Source: Maricaulis sp.
GTDB lineage: Bacteria; Pseudomonadota; Alphaproteobacteria; Caulobacterales; Maricaulaceae
Direction: 5' to 3'
Assembly (NCBI RefSeq): GCF_017643475.1
Contig: NZ_JAEPNI010000002.1
Coordinates: 496,001 to 560,000 of the forward strand
DNA: 64,000 nt
A program made the position numbers and the translations under genes. The notes below the pieces were generated by a model, which ran no database searches, was not told where the DNA came from, and worked only from the letters and a program-made list of their open reading frames with translations. This document shows positions 51,208-60,184 of the stretch, piece after piece. Within the stretch, counting starts at the first letter, position 1. Each line of letters begins with the position of its first letter.

Positions 51208-51638
51208 TTAATGAAACGCTAGAATTGCACGAACCTCGCTAACGCGTCTGGCGTTAATCACGGTTTCCAGGCTGGCGCCCAACTTAGAGGCGTTGATGGG
51301 CTTGGGCAGGATCGCATTGGCCCCGGCCTCCGCCGCGCCATCCACCAGATAGGGCAAATCCACGGGTGCAAGCAGCAATACCGGCAGATCGGGCGCGTGC
51401 GTAAGGCTGTGGTCCCGCAATCCGCGCACCACATCCAGCCCCGAAGCGTGCCCGAGATCATAGTCGATCAACGCCACATATGGACGGCAGGTATTGGCAA
51501 GGACCACGGCTTCTTCGCCATCGCCGCTGTCGAATACATCCGCCACGCCAAGCCCGTGCAACAAGGTCTTGATCACACTCCGTACAGCGCGACTATCATC
51601 GATCAGCAGGACACTCAGACCTTCCAGGGGGCGGGCAT
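51208..51638 (-). pseudogene. Receiver-domain response regulator, frameshifted near its start
   Basis: The open frame reads ...LEGLSVLLIDDSRAVRSVIKTLLHG, a good receiver start with Asp in VALIDYDLGHASG and Lys in ILPKPINAS, but no start codon is in frame. ATG 51638 (MPAP...) is one frame off. One extra C in the C5 run (G5 on the plus strand, 51627-51631) gives M-P-A-P-L-E-G-L-S-V, 143 aa, matching its neighbour MPTQMLQGLNILVVEDV. Same kind of lesion as in the chemoreceptor at 37.5 kb. Confidence 0.75.
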
Positions 51639-51813
51639 GCGGGCAATCTCCAGATACGCTCCCACATGGTTAAGCGGGCGAATTAACACCGGCCTACTGT
51701 CGGCTCATCGATTATGAGCCTCGGCCGATACAACTCTCCAAACGCGCTCTCCTGACACAGCCTTGGCAGCAGCCCCCTAGCCGCTCCCGGCGCGCGTGCG
51801 TATATCTCGTGAC

Positions 51814-53976
51814 ATGGCCAAGCTTACCGTTGATGACACCCTGACCGCGCCGGAAGACTTCGTGCTCGACACGCTGCCGACCGAGACGCCGGACACCTGG
51901 AGCCCGCATCGTCCGGAACGCCCGGAAAAGGCCGAAGGCGGCCTGCGTTTCCAGTGTGTCTCCGAGTTCGAGCCGATGGGCGACCAGCCCGCCGCCATCA
52001 AGGAACTCGTGGAAGGCCTCAAGGATGGCGAGCGTGACCAGGTCCTCCTGGGCGCCACCGGCACCGGCAAGACCTTCACCATGGCCAAGATCATCGAGGC
52101 CGTGCAGCGCCCGGCCCTCATCCTCGCCCCCAACAAGACCCTCGCCGCCCAGCTGTATGGCGAGTTCAAATCCTTCTTCCCGAACAATGCTGTCGAATAT
52201 TTCGTTTCGTACTATGACTACTATATGCCCGAGGCCTATGTGCCGCGGACAGATACCTATATCGAGAAGGAATCCAGCATCAACGAGGCCATCGACCGGA
52301 TGCGCCACGCCGCCACCCGCTCCATCCTGGAGCGTGATGATGTGATCATCGTCGCTTCGGTCTCCTGCATCTACGGCATCGGTTCGGTGGAGACCTATAC
52401 GGCGATGACGTTCGACGTGAAGCCGGGCGACACGGTGGACCCGCGCGCCGTCATGCGCCAGCTCGTCGACCTGCAATACACGCGCAATGACGCCGCCTTC
52501 ATCCGCGGCACCTTCCGTCTCAAGGGCGATAATCTGGAAGTCTTCCCCGCCCACTATGACGACCGCGCCTGGCGCATCAATTTCTTCGGCGACGAGGTCG
52601 AGGACATCACCGAGTTCGACCCGCTCACCGGCAAGACCCACACCCAGCTGAAAAGCGTGCGTTTCTACGCCAATTCCCACTACGTCACGCCGCGCCCGAC
52701 GCTCAACCAGGCCATCGTCCAGATCAAGGCCGAGCTGAAGGAACGCCTCGCCTGGATGGAAAAGGAAGGCCAGCTGCTCGAGGCCCAGCGCCTGCAACAA
52801 CGCACCGAGTTCGACCTGGAAATGCTCGAGGCCACCGGCTCCTGCGCCGGCATCGAGAATTATTCCCGCTATCTCACCGGCCGCAAGCCGGGCGAGCCGC
52901 CGCCCACCATGTTCGAATACCTGCCGGAAAACGCCCTCGTCTTTGCCGATGAGAGCCATGTCTCCATCCCCCAGCTCGGGGCGATGTATCGCGGCGACTA
53001 TAACCGCAAGAAAACCCTGGCCGATCACGGCTTCCGCCTGCCCTCCTGCCTGGACAATCGCCCGCTCAAATTCGAGGAGTGGGAAGCCATGCGCCCGCAG
53101 ACCGTCGAGGTCTCGGCCACGCCCGGCCCGTGGGAGCTCAACCAGACCGGCGGCGTGTTCACCGAACAGGTCATCCGCCCGACCGGCCTCATCGACCCGC
53201 CGGTGGAAGTCCGCCCGGTGGCCAGGGATGGCGCCAGCCAGGTCGATGACGTCATCGACGAGGTCCGCAAGACCACCGAACAGGGTTATCGCACCCTGAT
53301 CACCACGCTGACCAAGCGCATGGCCGAGGACCTCACCGAATACATGCACGAGCAGGGCCTGAAAGTCCGCTACATGCACTCCGATGTCGACACGGTGGAG
53401 CGTATCGAGCTGATCCGCGACCTGCGCCTGGGTGCCTATGACGTGCTGATCGGCATCAACCTCCTGCGCGAGGGTCTCGACATCCCCGAATGCGGCCTCG
53501 TCGCCATTCTCGACGCCGACAAGGAAGGTTTCCTGCGTTCCGAAACCTCACTGGTGCAGACCATCGGCCGCGCCGCCCGAAATGCGGACAGCAAGGTCAT
53601 CCTCTACGCCGACACCATCACCGGCTCCATGCAACGCGCCATGGACGAAACCAGCCGCCGCCGCACCAAGCAGATCGCCTATAACGCGGAACACGGCATC
53701 ACGCCGAAAACCATCACCCGCGGCATCAGCGACATCCTCGAAGAAGTTATGGAGAGCCAGGCCAAGGGCCGGAATGTTGCCGCGAAGGGGCGTGGGAAGC
53801 GCTCAACGGGCAAGCCGGGCGGCATGTCGGATGGAGGTCAGACAGAGCTGGTGGGTGAAAACCTGGCAGCTGTGGTGGCGGATTTGGAAAAGCGGATGCG
53901 GGAGGCTGCTGCGGATCTGGAGTTTGAAGAAGCTGCGCGGCTGAGGGATGAGATCAAGACGCTAACGGGGGAGTAG
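51814..53976 (+). CDS. uvrB: Excinuclease ABC subunit B
   Basis: A 720-aa DNA repair helicase-like protein. Walker [14 protein letters not shown]-clamping beta-hairpin [29 protein letters not shown] (motif II), [21 protein letters not shown] (motif VI) and the C-terminal UVR motif ([20 protein letters not shown]) that binds UvrA/UvrC. An N-terminal extension of about 45 residues is common in alphaproteobacteria. ATG 51814 is preferred to GTG 51796. No clear GTTC-N7-GTTC LexA box upstream. Confidence 0.97.
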   Translation: MAKLTVDDTLTAPEDFVLDTLPTETPDTWSPHRPERPEKAEGGLRFQCVSEFEPMGDQPAAIKELVEGLKDGERDQVLLGATGTGKTFTMAKIIEAVQRPALILAPNKTLAAQLYGEFKSFFPNNAVEYFVSYYDYYMPEAYVPRTDTYIEKESSINEAIDRMRHAATRSILERDDVIIVASVSCIYGIGSVETYTAMTFDVKPGDTVDPRAVMRQLVDLQYTRNDAAFIRGTFRLKGDNLEVFPAHYDDRAWRINFFGDEVEDITEFDPLTGKTHTQLKSVRFYANSHYVTPRPTLNQAIVQIKAELKERLAWMEKEGQLLEAQRLQQRTEFDLEMLEATGSCAGIENYSRYLTGRKPGEPPPTMFEYLPENALVFADESHVSIPQLGAMYRGDYNRKKTLADHGFRLPSCLDNRPLKFEEWEAMRPQTVEVSATPGPWELNQTGGVFTEQVIRPTGLIDPPVEVRPVARDGASQVDDVIDEVRKTTEQGYRTLITTLTKRMAEDLTEYMHEQGLKVRYMHSDVDTVERIELIRDLRLGAYDVLIGINLLREGLDIPECGLVAILDADKEGFLRSETSLVQTIGRAARNADSKVILYADTITGSMQRAMDETSRRRTKQIAYNAEHGITPKTITRGISDILEEVMESQAKGRNVAAKGRGKRSTGKPGGMSDGGQTELVGENLAAVVADLEKRMREAAADLEFEEAARLRDEIKTLTGE

Positions 53977-54226
53977 GATGCTCGCCCTCCGGAGCATTTG
54001 CGAAGGAGGTCGATCAAAAAGCTGACCGGAGATTAGAGCCTCCCTGGAGTTTTACCGAGTTTGTAGGAACATGGGCTTATCCGCCGCACACGACAAAGCA
54101 GGCGTGGGAAACTACATTAATTCGCGTGTCTGGCACACGATCTTGTCACAATACACACTAAGTCCGAGCTCGGCGGGATTACTTCAGTTATATTAAATTT
54201 GGAATCCTGATAATCAGATCCAAAGT

Positions 54227-55228
54227 CTATTCCCCTTCATGATCGCCAACGTATTCTTCGAATATGTAATACTTAAGAGAGTTAGTAGCATCTACGACTG
54301 GGTTACCAGAAATCATCACGACATCGCTGCTCATTGCATCGAGAACTTCAGATAATTTCTTCCTCTTCTCAGCCCGCTTCACGACAAAACGCACGATCTT
54401 CCCGGTTTCATGCTGCCGCATTTCGCCCCAACCGGTCTCTTTATCGAATTTCTTAAGCGACCCGACCACAATAACCGTCTCGTCCAGGATTTTTGCGTCA
54501 TCTAGAGTTTCGACGTCCGAAAGCCTAATAGTGCTTGAGTAAGGCGTCTGATCTTCTGCAACTTGAATGTCCAGTGTCTCCGCCGACTTGCGAAGTGGAT
54601 AACCCATCTCTCGGATTTGTGGTCGAGTCTTTTGGATTAGATCGATCTTCCTGTCTGAAGTTACTTCAGCAAGTACCGGATAGTTTTTAAGGTAGATATC
54701 GCGCTTCAGTGAATCCTCGATAGCTGAAATTCGCTCACATAGTCTCTCTTCAAGATTATCGTTCGCAGTGCTTTTGGCTTCCGCAAGCAACTTCAGTAAT
54801 TCGTCAGTTTGCTTCGCGTTTTGCTGCTGGTTCGATTCAATAATCTGAAGCGCCTTCATCAGTGCGTCATTTTGCGCAGTATCGAATTCGTTGTTGGTGT
54901 TCGAAGCGAGAAGTTTAGGTGGAAACACCGATTGTAGACCGAATTGTACCATCGCCTGAATTGGGACCTGTATAACGGTAGCCGCCGCTGTTTTGGCTGC
55001 CTCGAACACAAGAATTTCCCAACTTCCCTTTTGTGGGGTTGATATTCGGAAGGTGGAATCCACCTGACTAGGAGTTATTCGCTGAACAATTCGGCCCGTT
55101 CTCCGAAAATGGTGCAGTGTATAAATGAAGCGAGCAGCACCATACTGAAACCGAGAGGCTTCATAGAAATCCAATTCGTTTTCCGAAGCTAAAGCTCCTT
55201 CAAACCGAAACCGCACATCTGATTCCAT
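54227..55228 (-). CDS. Hypothetical protein with central coiled coil (island gene)
   Basis: A 333-aa protein. The N-terminal part (MESDVRFRFEGALASENELD...ASRFQYGAARFIYTLH, about residues 1-75) looks like a beta-rich domain. A hydrophobic segment (AAATVIQVPIQAMVQFGLQSVF) could touch a membrane. A coiled coil follows (about 120-175) and then a beta-rich C-terminal domain (TIRLSDVETLDDAKILDETVIVVGSL). The gene is clearly AT-richer than its surroundings, a sign of transfer. No named family; possibly a defence or mobile-island protein. Confidence 0.7.
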   Translation of the reverse strand: MESDVRFRFEGALASENELDFYEASRFQYGAARFIYTLHHFRRTGRIVQRITPSQVDSTFRISTPQKGSWEILVFEAAKTAAATVIQVPIQAMVQFGLQSVFPPKLLASNTNNEFDTAQNDALMKALQIIESNQQQNAKQTDELLKLLAEAKSTANDNLEERLCERISAIEDSLKRDIYLKNYPVLAEVTSDRKIDLIQKTRPQIREMGYPLRKSAETLDIQVAEDQTPYSSTIRLSDVETLDDAKILDETVIVVGSLKKFDKETGWGEMRQHETGKIVRFVVKRAEKRKKLSEVLDAMSSDVVMISGNPVVDATNSLKYYIFEEYVGDHEGE

Positions 55229-55548
55229 AATCGCCCCGCTTCAACTTACCACCCCTGAGGGCAACATTGGGTATTTGCTACCTATTTTGACAATAACTCA
55301 ACCCCTGACAAAGGCGTACCAGTTCTTCGAGTAACAGCTCGATGCTCATGGTCGGTGCTGACAAAACGAGGGACACGCACCAGATCTGCTCCCCTGATCC
55401 AGCACCGACCGAACCACGACAAGCGTCTGTTTTTCCCACGCGTGAAGCCGCGCCTGTCCGCGCAAATCCGACCTAATTCCTATCAAAAATCGCGCTTATT
55501 CAGCTCCCCATCTGGAAATAGGACTGCATTCCGTTGAAATTGCATCGG
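55229..55548. other. Divergent intergenic region with a long inverted repeat
   Basis: 320 nt between the two divergent island genes. It contains GGTCGGTGCTG (55350-55360) and its exact complement CAGCACCGACC (55400-55410), with 39 nt between. No ORF is convincing here. Confidence 0.65.
55350..55410. repeat. Perfect 11-bp inverted repeat with 39-nt spacer
   Basis: GGTCGGTGCTG and CAGCACCGACC face each other between the divergent island promoters. It could be a regulator site, an RNA stem, or the remnant of a recombination site. Confidence 0.5.
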
Positions 55549-56511
55549 ATGAAATCCGCACTCCAAACCTGGGTTACCACCTACCCAGCAGACCGCGCCG
55601 CGAACTTGCCCACCAAGCGGGGCTCGGCGTCTAATACAGCCATAATGGAAACGGTGCCCGAAGCGTTGCGCGAACAGCTCGTATACGGCGACCGGTTTAC
55701 GGTCCAGGGCAGCAATGGCTCTGGAAACTGGGCGGAGATTTCCTGGGTTGCGGTCGTCGACAGCGCGATCAGTACGTCCACGCAGGAAGGGTTCTATCCC
55801 ACCTATTTGCTAAGTGCTGATGGCAAGCGGCTCGTCCTGTCCATCCAGCAAGGCTCTAACTTGCTTGGGCAGGAGTTGGGCAAACGCCCGGCCATGGCCG
55901 AACTGAAACGCCGTGCAGCGATGATGCTCGAGCGCGCGCCAAAATCAGTCGGCCGCTTGAATACCCAAGCTATCAATCTGGGGGCAAAACCTTCACATCG
56001 GCATGCCCCGCTATTCGAGGCGGGTCATGTCCTGGGTCGAACTTATGACGCTGCCGACCTGCCAGAAGATAACGAGTTGATCGACGACTTCCGCACGATT
56101 GTTCAGGCCCATGTCACAATTGCCGCCAATGGGGGCACGACACCGATTGAGAATATCGTGTCGACGGCGAAGTCGGAGGGGCTGGAGAATGAAGCCCTAC
56201 CCTATGTGAAGCGATACAATCTGCACCGCGTGGCCGAGCGCAATAATACACATTCAAAGCGCGTGAAGGCACATTACCCTGATGTCTGCATGGGCTGTGA
56301 TACGGACTATTCCAGTATTTATGGCGACGCCGGCAAAAGCATGCTGGATGCGCATCACCTGACCGCCATTGCAAACCTCGCAGAAGACGAAAAAGCGCGC
56401 TTTACGGTGGAGGACTTCGCGGTGCTCTGCCCCAATTGCCATCGCATCATTCACCGCCTTATCGATTCTGGCGATCTCCGCGCGCTTCGCCGTTTGCTGG
56501 GCAAGGACTAA
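55549..56511 (+). CDS. McrBC-N-like (DUF3578) HNH endonuclease, type IV restriction-like
   Basis: A 320-aa protein. The N-terminal domain (about residues 1-125) has WVAVVDSAISTSTQEGFYPTYLLS and RLVLSIQQGSN, typical of the DUF3578/MrcB_N sensor domain. The C-terminal HNH nuclease shows CMGCDTDYSS, LDAHHLTAI and FAVLCPNCHRIIHR, with two CxxC zinc pairs. Such fusions (ScoMcrA-like) cut modified DNA. ATG 55549 is preferred to TTG 55534. Confidence 0.85.
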   Translation: MKSALQTWVTTYPADRAANLPTKRGSASNTAIMETVPEALREQLVYGDRFTVQGSNGSGNWAEISWVAVVDSAISTSTQEGFYPTYLLSADGKRLVLSIQQGSNLLGQELGKRPAMAELKRRAAMMLERAPKSVGRLNTQAINLGAKPSHRHAPLFEAGHVLGRTYDAADLPEDNELIDDFRTIVQAHVTIAANGGTTPIENIVSTAKSEGLENEALPYVKRYNLHRVAERNNTHSKRVKAHYPDVCMGCDTDYSSIYGDAGKSMLDAHHLTAIANLAEDEKARFTVEDFAVLCPNCHRIIHRLIDSGDLRALRRLLGKD

Positions 56512-56529
56512 CGCCCGCACGCGCGATCT

Positions 56530-56605
56530 CCCCCCCAACTTATCCTCATCCAAAGCGCACAAACTCTCTCATACCTAATTTGAAAGAATCTGCGGAATAA
56601 CGGGC
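56530..56605 (+). pseudogene. Decayed copy of the start of the 57.2-kb HTH gene
   Basis: CCCCAACTTATCC and ACCTAATTTGAAAGAATCTG (with stop TAA soon after) align with CCCCAAACTTATCC and GCCTGGTTTGAAACATTCAG at 57165-57233; roughly three quarters of bases agree by eye. The encoded PNLKESAE-stop-RA matches PGLKHSAEERA. The ATG has become ATA. This is a vestigial duplicate of the HTH gene leader and first codons. Confidence 0.7.
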
Positions 56606-56682
56606 AGGATTAGTGGTCAATGCTATTGCGGTCTGCATGCGCGGTACGGACGTGCAACGATTAAACGCCCGGAAGAGAACCG

Positions 56683-57114
56683 ATGCCGAACACCAACAAC
56701 GACGAAAACTACATCATCGATCTATGCGACGAGATCTTGGGTCATACAGCGTCAAGACAGCACCGGTTTGATTTTTTGTTGGGCGATCCGGGAAAGTCCG
56801 GCAGGCGCACGAGACTGCCGGTCGACGCGTATTATCAGCAGCTGGAACTTGTTATCGAATACCATGAACGCCAACACACGGAGGCGGTGCCCATCTTCGA
56901 CCGCCGTCAGACGATCAGTGGAGTAAGCCGCGGCGAACAGCGAAAAATCTATGACCAGCGCCGCCAAAAGGTTCTGCCCATGCACGGCATCACCTGTCTG
57001 ATTCTTGATGTCGGCGAGTTCGCTCACACGCGTCGGCGACGGCTAACGCGCGACCGAAGCGCGGATTGCGAAATCATAAAAAAGCGGCTCTCTCGGTTTC
57101 TGCCTGCCAGCTAG
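56683..57114 (+). CDS. Putative PD-(D/E)XK-like small nuclease
   Basis: A 143-aa protein. RFDFLLGDPGKSGRRTRLPVD and LELVIEYHERQH (E-x-H in place of E-x-K) look like the core strands of a restriction-endonuclease fold, followed by QTISGVSRGEQRKIYDQRRQ and LPMHGITCLILDV. I know similar unnamed proteins in many bacteria. It sits between the decayed HTH copy and the intact HTH gene, next to the HNH nuclease, so it may belong to the same defence-like island. Confidence 0.65.
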   Translation: MPNTNNDENYIIDLCDEILGHTASRQHRFDFLLGDPGKSGRRTRLPVDAYYQQLELVIEYHERQHTEAVPIFDRRQTISGVSRGEQRKIYDQRRQKVLPMHGITCLILDVGEFAHTRRRRLTRDRSADCEIIKKRLSRFLPAS

Positions 57115-57211
57115 TCTGTGAAGCTGCACCGGTGCCTACGCGGTAAACCCACGCGACCTACCAGCGCCCCAAACTTATCCCCCACCCCACCACCGCGCAT
57201 AAACTCCCCGC

Positions 57212-58156
57212 ATGCCTGGTTTGAAACATTCAGCGGAAGAGCGGGCGCGGCTTGAGGCGATTGCGATCGAGATGCGCAAGCGGGGTGAGGACATGCAGTC
57301 CGTGGTCGAGGCGACGGGGGTGTCGATTGCGACGCTCTATCGCTGGGCGCGGGAGCATCGCTGGCGGGCCGAGGACATGCCGCATGCGCGCAATGGCGGC
57401 GGACCGCTGACGGACACGCCGACCGGCCCGACACAGCCCAATGACATGGCCCAGCAGCCCGGCGCGGCGCCCCTGCCATCTGTAACCGACCCGCCTTCCG
57501 GCACGGACACATCTCCGACTGCGCCACCCGCTGGTTTCCCGACTGGTGATCCACCCTCGCGCGATGCCGTCGCCTCTGCACGCCAGGCCATGCAGATGAC
57601 CGCGAATGCCCTGGCTGCCAATAATCTGGCCGAGGCGGAACGCGCCGCCCGGCTGGCACAGCGGCTGATGCGTATTGCCGAACAGGCGCCGGAAGGACTG
57701 GGCGCTGATCCCAAGGATGACGACTATCCGCTGGCAGATCCGGTGCTACCGCCCGACATGGGGGCCGAGGAAGCGCTGGAGACGCTGTCGTTCGAGAAAT
57801 TGCCCATGGCGCTCAAACGGGTCCGCCTTCAAAGGCTCTATCTGATGCAGGGCATGAAACGCCGGGACCCGATCACCGCGTTTACCGCCTGGCAGCTCTA
57901 CCCACCCAACTGGACCCTCATGCTCGCGGACCGCGTTCTGACGGAATATTACAATGGCGAGGACAAGAATATCGACCGCATCTTCAACCGGGTCTTCGCC
58001 CGGGCAGAGAGCCCGGAGCAATACGAGGCGCGGGTCCATGGCATCGTCTACGATCCGGCAGAGATCGGACGCGAGGACGCGGACGCCTATCCGGACGTCT
58101 ATCACCCACCCAGTCGCGAGATGGTGTTGAGCCGCGCCGGTAAGGACAAGGCGTGA
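57212..58156 (+). CDS. HTH-domain hypothetical protein
   Basis: A 314-aa protein. The N-terminal homeodomain-like HTH (ARLEAIAIEMRKRGEDMQSV, ATGVSIATLYRWAREHRWR, about residues 13-55) is joined by a Pro/Thr-rich linker (about 60-115) to an acidic helical C-terminal part (about 120-314; FEKLPMALKRVRLQRLYLMQ, YPPNWTLMLADRVLTEYYNG). It resembles DNA-packaging small-terminase or transposase-type HTHs but no family is certain. A decayed copy of its start lies at 56.5 kb. Confidence 0.7.
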   Translation: MPGLKHSAEERARLEAIAIEMRKRGEDMQSVVEATGVSIATLYRWAREHRWRAEDMPHARNGGGPLTDTPTGPTQPNDMAQQPGAAPLPSVTDPPSGTDTSPTAPPAGFPTGDPPSRDAVASARQAMQMTANALAANNLAEAERAARLAQRLMRIAEQAPEGLGADPKDDDYPLADPVLPPDMGAEEALETLSFEKLPMALKRVRLQRLYLMQGMKRRDPITAFTAWQLYPPNWTLMLADRVLTEYYNGEDKNIDRIFNRVFARAESPEQYEARVHGIVYDPAEIGREDADAYPDVYHPPSREMVLSRAGKDKA

Positions 58157-58176
58157 ACCGAATGGCCTGTTGGCGA

Positions 58177-58731
58177 CTAGCCCGCTGCGGACTGAAACAG
58201 TCTGATTCCCCAGGGACCTACATTGAACACCAACAGGAGAAGCGGAAAGCCGAACACTTCCGTATACCCAACACCGCGGGCTTCCAGGACACCGTGAATA
58301 TATTTGAGATTGCCAGACTTGTTGGCCAGATCGTTGCGAGAAGCGATCCCGATCAACACCCAGCCGACAAGACCCGCAACGATCAAGGCCATCACCGTGC
58401 CCACGACAAGCGTGACTTCTGCATAATGCTGAGCCCGGTCAGACCAGGGTGCCAGCGCAAAACCCATTTCCGTAAAGGCTTCAAAAAACAGCACCGCGAT
58501 CAAGATAAAAACCGCCGCGTTGAGCGCGCCAAAATATCCGCAGTTAATGGCCTGGTTCATCGCCAGCCTTACGCCACCGACCTTGCTTCTACGAACAATC
58601 ATCAGGCGCAGCTTCTTCAACGCATAAAGAGCGAGGAAAATTCCAAATGGCACGGCAACGGCCGGTGCACGCGTGACGCCCACCCAATCGGTCGCCATCA
58701 GGACCTGTAACGCGCGTTCTAACTCCCCCAT
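58177..58731 (-). CDS. Four-helix integral membrane protein
   Basis: A 184-aa protein with helices at about residues 22-38, 66-90, 105-130 and 155-178. ALYALKKLRLMIVRRSKVGG forms a basic cytoplasmic loop. ATG 58731 is close to GGGGGAGG (short spacing), TTG 58743 is possible. Tail to tail with the HTH gene. No family recognised. Confidence 0.65.
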   Translation of the reverse strand: MGELERALQVLMATDWVGVTRAPAVAVPFGIFLALYALKKLRLMIVRRSKVGGVRLAMNQAINCGYFGALNAAVFILIAVLFFEAFTEMGFALAPWSDRAQHYAEVTLVVGTVMALIVAGLVGWVLIGIASRNDLANKSGNLKYIHGVLEARGVGYTEVFGFPLLLLVFNVGPWGIRLFQSAAG

Positions 58732-58822
58732 ACCCTCCCCCAAGGGTTGCTTGCATTAACCTTTAGCAGGTGGAAGCGGTCGGGCGCAATCTGTGGATTT
58801 GGAAAATGCGCGGGGTGCCCAT

Positions 58823-58963
58823 CCTCCCCACCGGGGAGGTGGATCCGCCGTAGCCTTGGCGAAGGCGGAGACGGAGGGGCCGGAGCGCGTCAGCGCGGAG
58901 GATCGCTCGCTGCGCTCGCCCCCTTCGCCTTCACTGCGTTACGGCACTTCCCCGGCGGGGAAG
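58823..58963. repeat. Complete composite hairpin repeat (family A), 141 bp
   Basis: Begins CCTCCCC-ACC-GGGGAGG (58823-58839) and ends CTTCCCC-GGC-GGGGAAG (58947-58963). Inside are TAGCCTTGGCGAAGGC and CGGAGCGCGTCAGCGCGG. Same orientation as the copy at 22479. Confidence 0.8.
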
Positions 58964-59004
58964 ATAGGCGCGCCATCTAGCCGCCGCGCACTGACCTGAT
59001 TAAG

Positions 59005-59026
59005 CTCCCCCGGTCACCAAGGGGAG
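59005..59026 (+). promoter_or_regulatory. Hairpin masking the RBS of the DUF1330 gene
   Basis: CTCCCC (59005-59010) pairs with GGGGAG (59021-59026), the Shine-Dalgarno of ATG 59032; the inner GGT-C-ACC can extend it. Weaker than the one at 25584 but of the same kind. Confidence 0.5.
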
Positions 59027-59031
59027 AGTAC

Positions 59032-59349
59032 ATGACCGACACCACAACACCACCCTGCGCCTATATTGTTGCCAATCTCGTCGTCGAGGATCGCGAGCGG
59101 TATCGCGAGTACGAGAAGGGATTTTTCGCCATTTTCAGGAAACATGGCGGGGAATTCCTGACCTTTGACGATGCGCCTTTCACCTTTGAGGGGGCGGCGC
59201 CGCGCGAGGGGCGGATGATCGTGGCACGGTTTCCCTCCGAAGCGGCTGCGCGGGCCTGGTATGCGGATGCGGACTACCAGGCCATTTCCGAACATCGCCG
59301 GGCGGCGACGCGGCTGGAATTCCTGACCCTGGTGCGGGGGCTGGGCTAG
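59032..59349 (+). CDS. DUF1330 family protein
   Basis: A 105-aa ferredoxin-like (dimeric alpha/beta barrel) protein: AYIVANLVVEDRERYREYEK, GGEFLTFDD, FPSEAAARAWYADADYQAIS and the end RRAATRLEFLTLV are diagnostic. Small-molecule binding or isomerase roles are assumed for the family. Overlaps the next, convergent gene by 4 nt. Confidence 0.9.
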   Translation: MTDTTTPPCAYIVANLVVEDRERYREYEKGFFAIFRKHGGEFLTFDDAPFTFEGAAPREGRMIVARFPSEAAARAWYADADYQAISEHRRAATRLEFLTLVRGLG

Positions 59350-60002
59350 CCCGGGAAGAGCTGATAGCCCAGCTCGACAATCTCGCCCTCGACCAGGGCA
59401 ACACAATTCATGCTTTCCATGCCCTGGACATAACACTGCATCGGATAGTCCCCGCTGCGCCAGGCCTCGTGCTGGTTGGGGCCATCCGCGCCGGACATGA
59501 AGGGGAATTCTGCCGTGTCCTGGTAGGGCGGCAGCTCGCTGGTGCGGCTGCGGCCCGGTCCGGCGGTGAGCCAGTCCTCGATGGCGGCCGGCAACTCGGC
59601 CGGTTCGGTGACAAAGCCGCTGTCGAAGGAGAGCGTCATGATGTGGTCGGTCACATAATCCGCACGATAGAGCTCATGCCCGCCGGCATCATAGATGGTG
59701 CGCGTGATCAGGATCTCGCCCTGCTGGGCACAGCGCGTGGTGCCACGCTGGATCAGCGGCTCGACCCCGTCCGGTTCCCAGCTGGTCGTGATATCCAGGG
59801 CGCAAAAGTCCACATCCTCCGCCGGGGCCGGTTCGGCCGCTTCCTCAGACTCGGCTTCGGGCTCTGCAGCGGCTGTCTCGACGGGTTCGGCCGCCGGCTC
59901 GGCAACGGGCTCAGGCGTCGGCTCGGCCTCTTCCGCCGTCTGGGGCGTACAAGCCATGAGCGCGAGCGCGGATACTGACAGCAATACGGACCGGATCATC
60001 AC
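59346..60002 (-). CDS. Hypothetical lipoprotein with acidic linker
   Basis: A 218-aa protein: signal peptide and lipobox (SVLLSVSALALMAC), then a Glu/Ala/Pro-rich linker (about residues 20-65), then a globular part with Cys pairs (VDFCALDITTSW, TTRCAQQGEI, MQCYVQGMESMNCVAL). No family recognised. It probably lies in the outer membrane or periplasm. Confidence 0.75.
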   Translation of the reverse strand: MMIRSVLLSVSALALMACTPQTAEEAEPTPEPVAEPAAEPVETAAAEPEAESEEAAEPAPAEDVDFCALDITTSWEPDGVEPLIQRGTTRCAQQGEILITRTIYDAGGHELYRADYVTDHIMTLSFDSGFVTEPAELPAAIEDWLTAGPGRSRTSELPPYQDTAEFPFMSGADGPNQHEAWRSGDYPMQCYVQGMESMNCVALVEGEIVELGYQLFPG

Positions 60003-60184
60003 GTCCCCCTTCGACCTGTGGTTAGATCACCACGGATCCACTCGCCTGTCACGCAAGTTTCGAAACGACGCGGCGCAAGGGCGGGACGCATGCCCTGTCA
60101 TTCCCTGATTTTCCGCAAGTTGAGGACCGCTAGGGTCAGCCTAGCCCGGTACAGGTTCGGGCAGGGACGACTTTCGAGAACGAC

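Noticed and set aside
51690-51813. LexA (SOS) box before uvrB
   Set aside because: No GTTC-N7-GTTC or GAAC-N7-GTTC pattern could be found in the leader.
51712-53379. 555-codon minus-strand frame
   Set aside because: It lies antisense to uvrB, which has all its helicase motifs; the frame is histidine/glycine-rich shadow coding.
58153-58710. 185-codon plus-strand frame
   Set aside because: Antisense to a minus-strand protein with four clear membrane helices.
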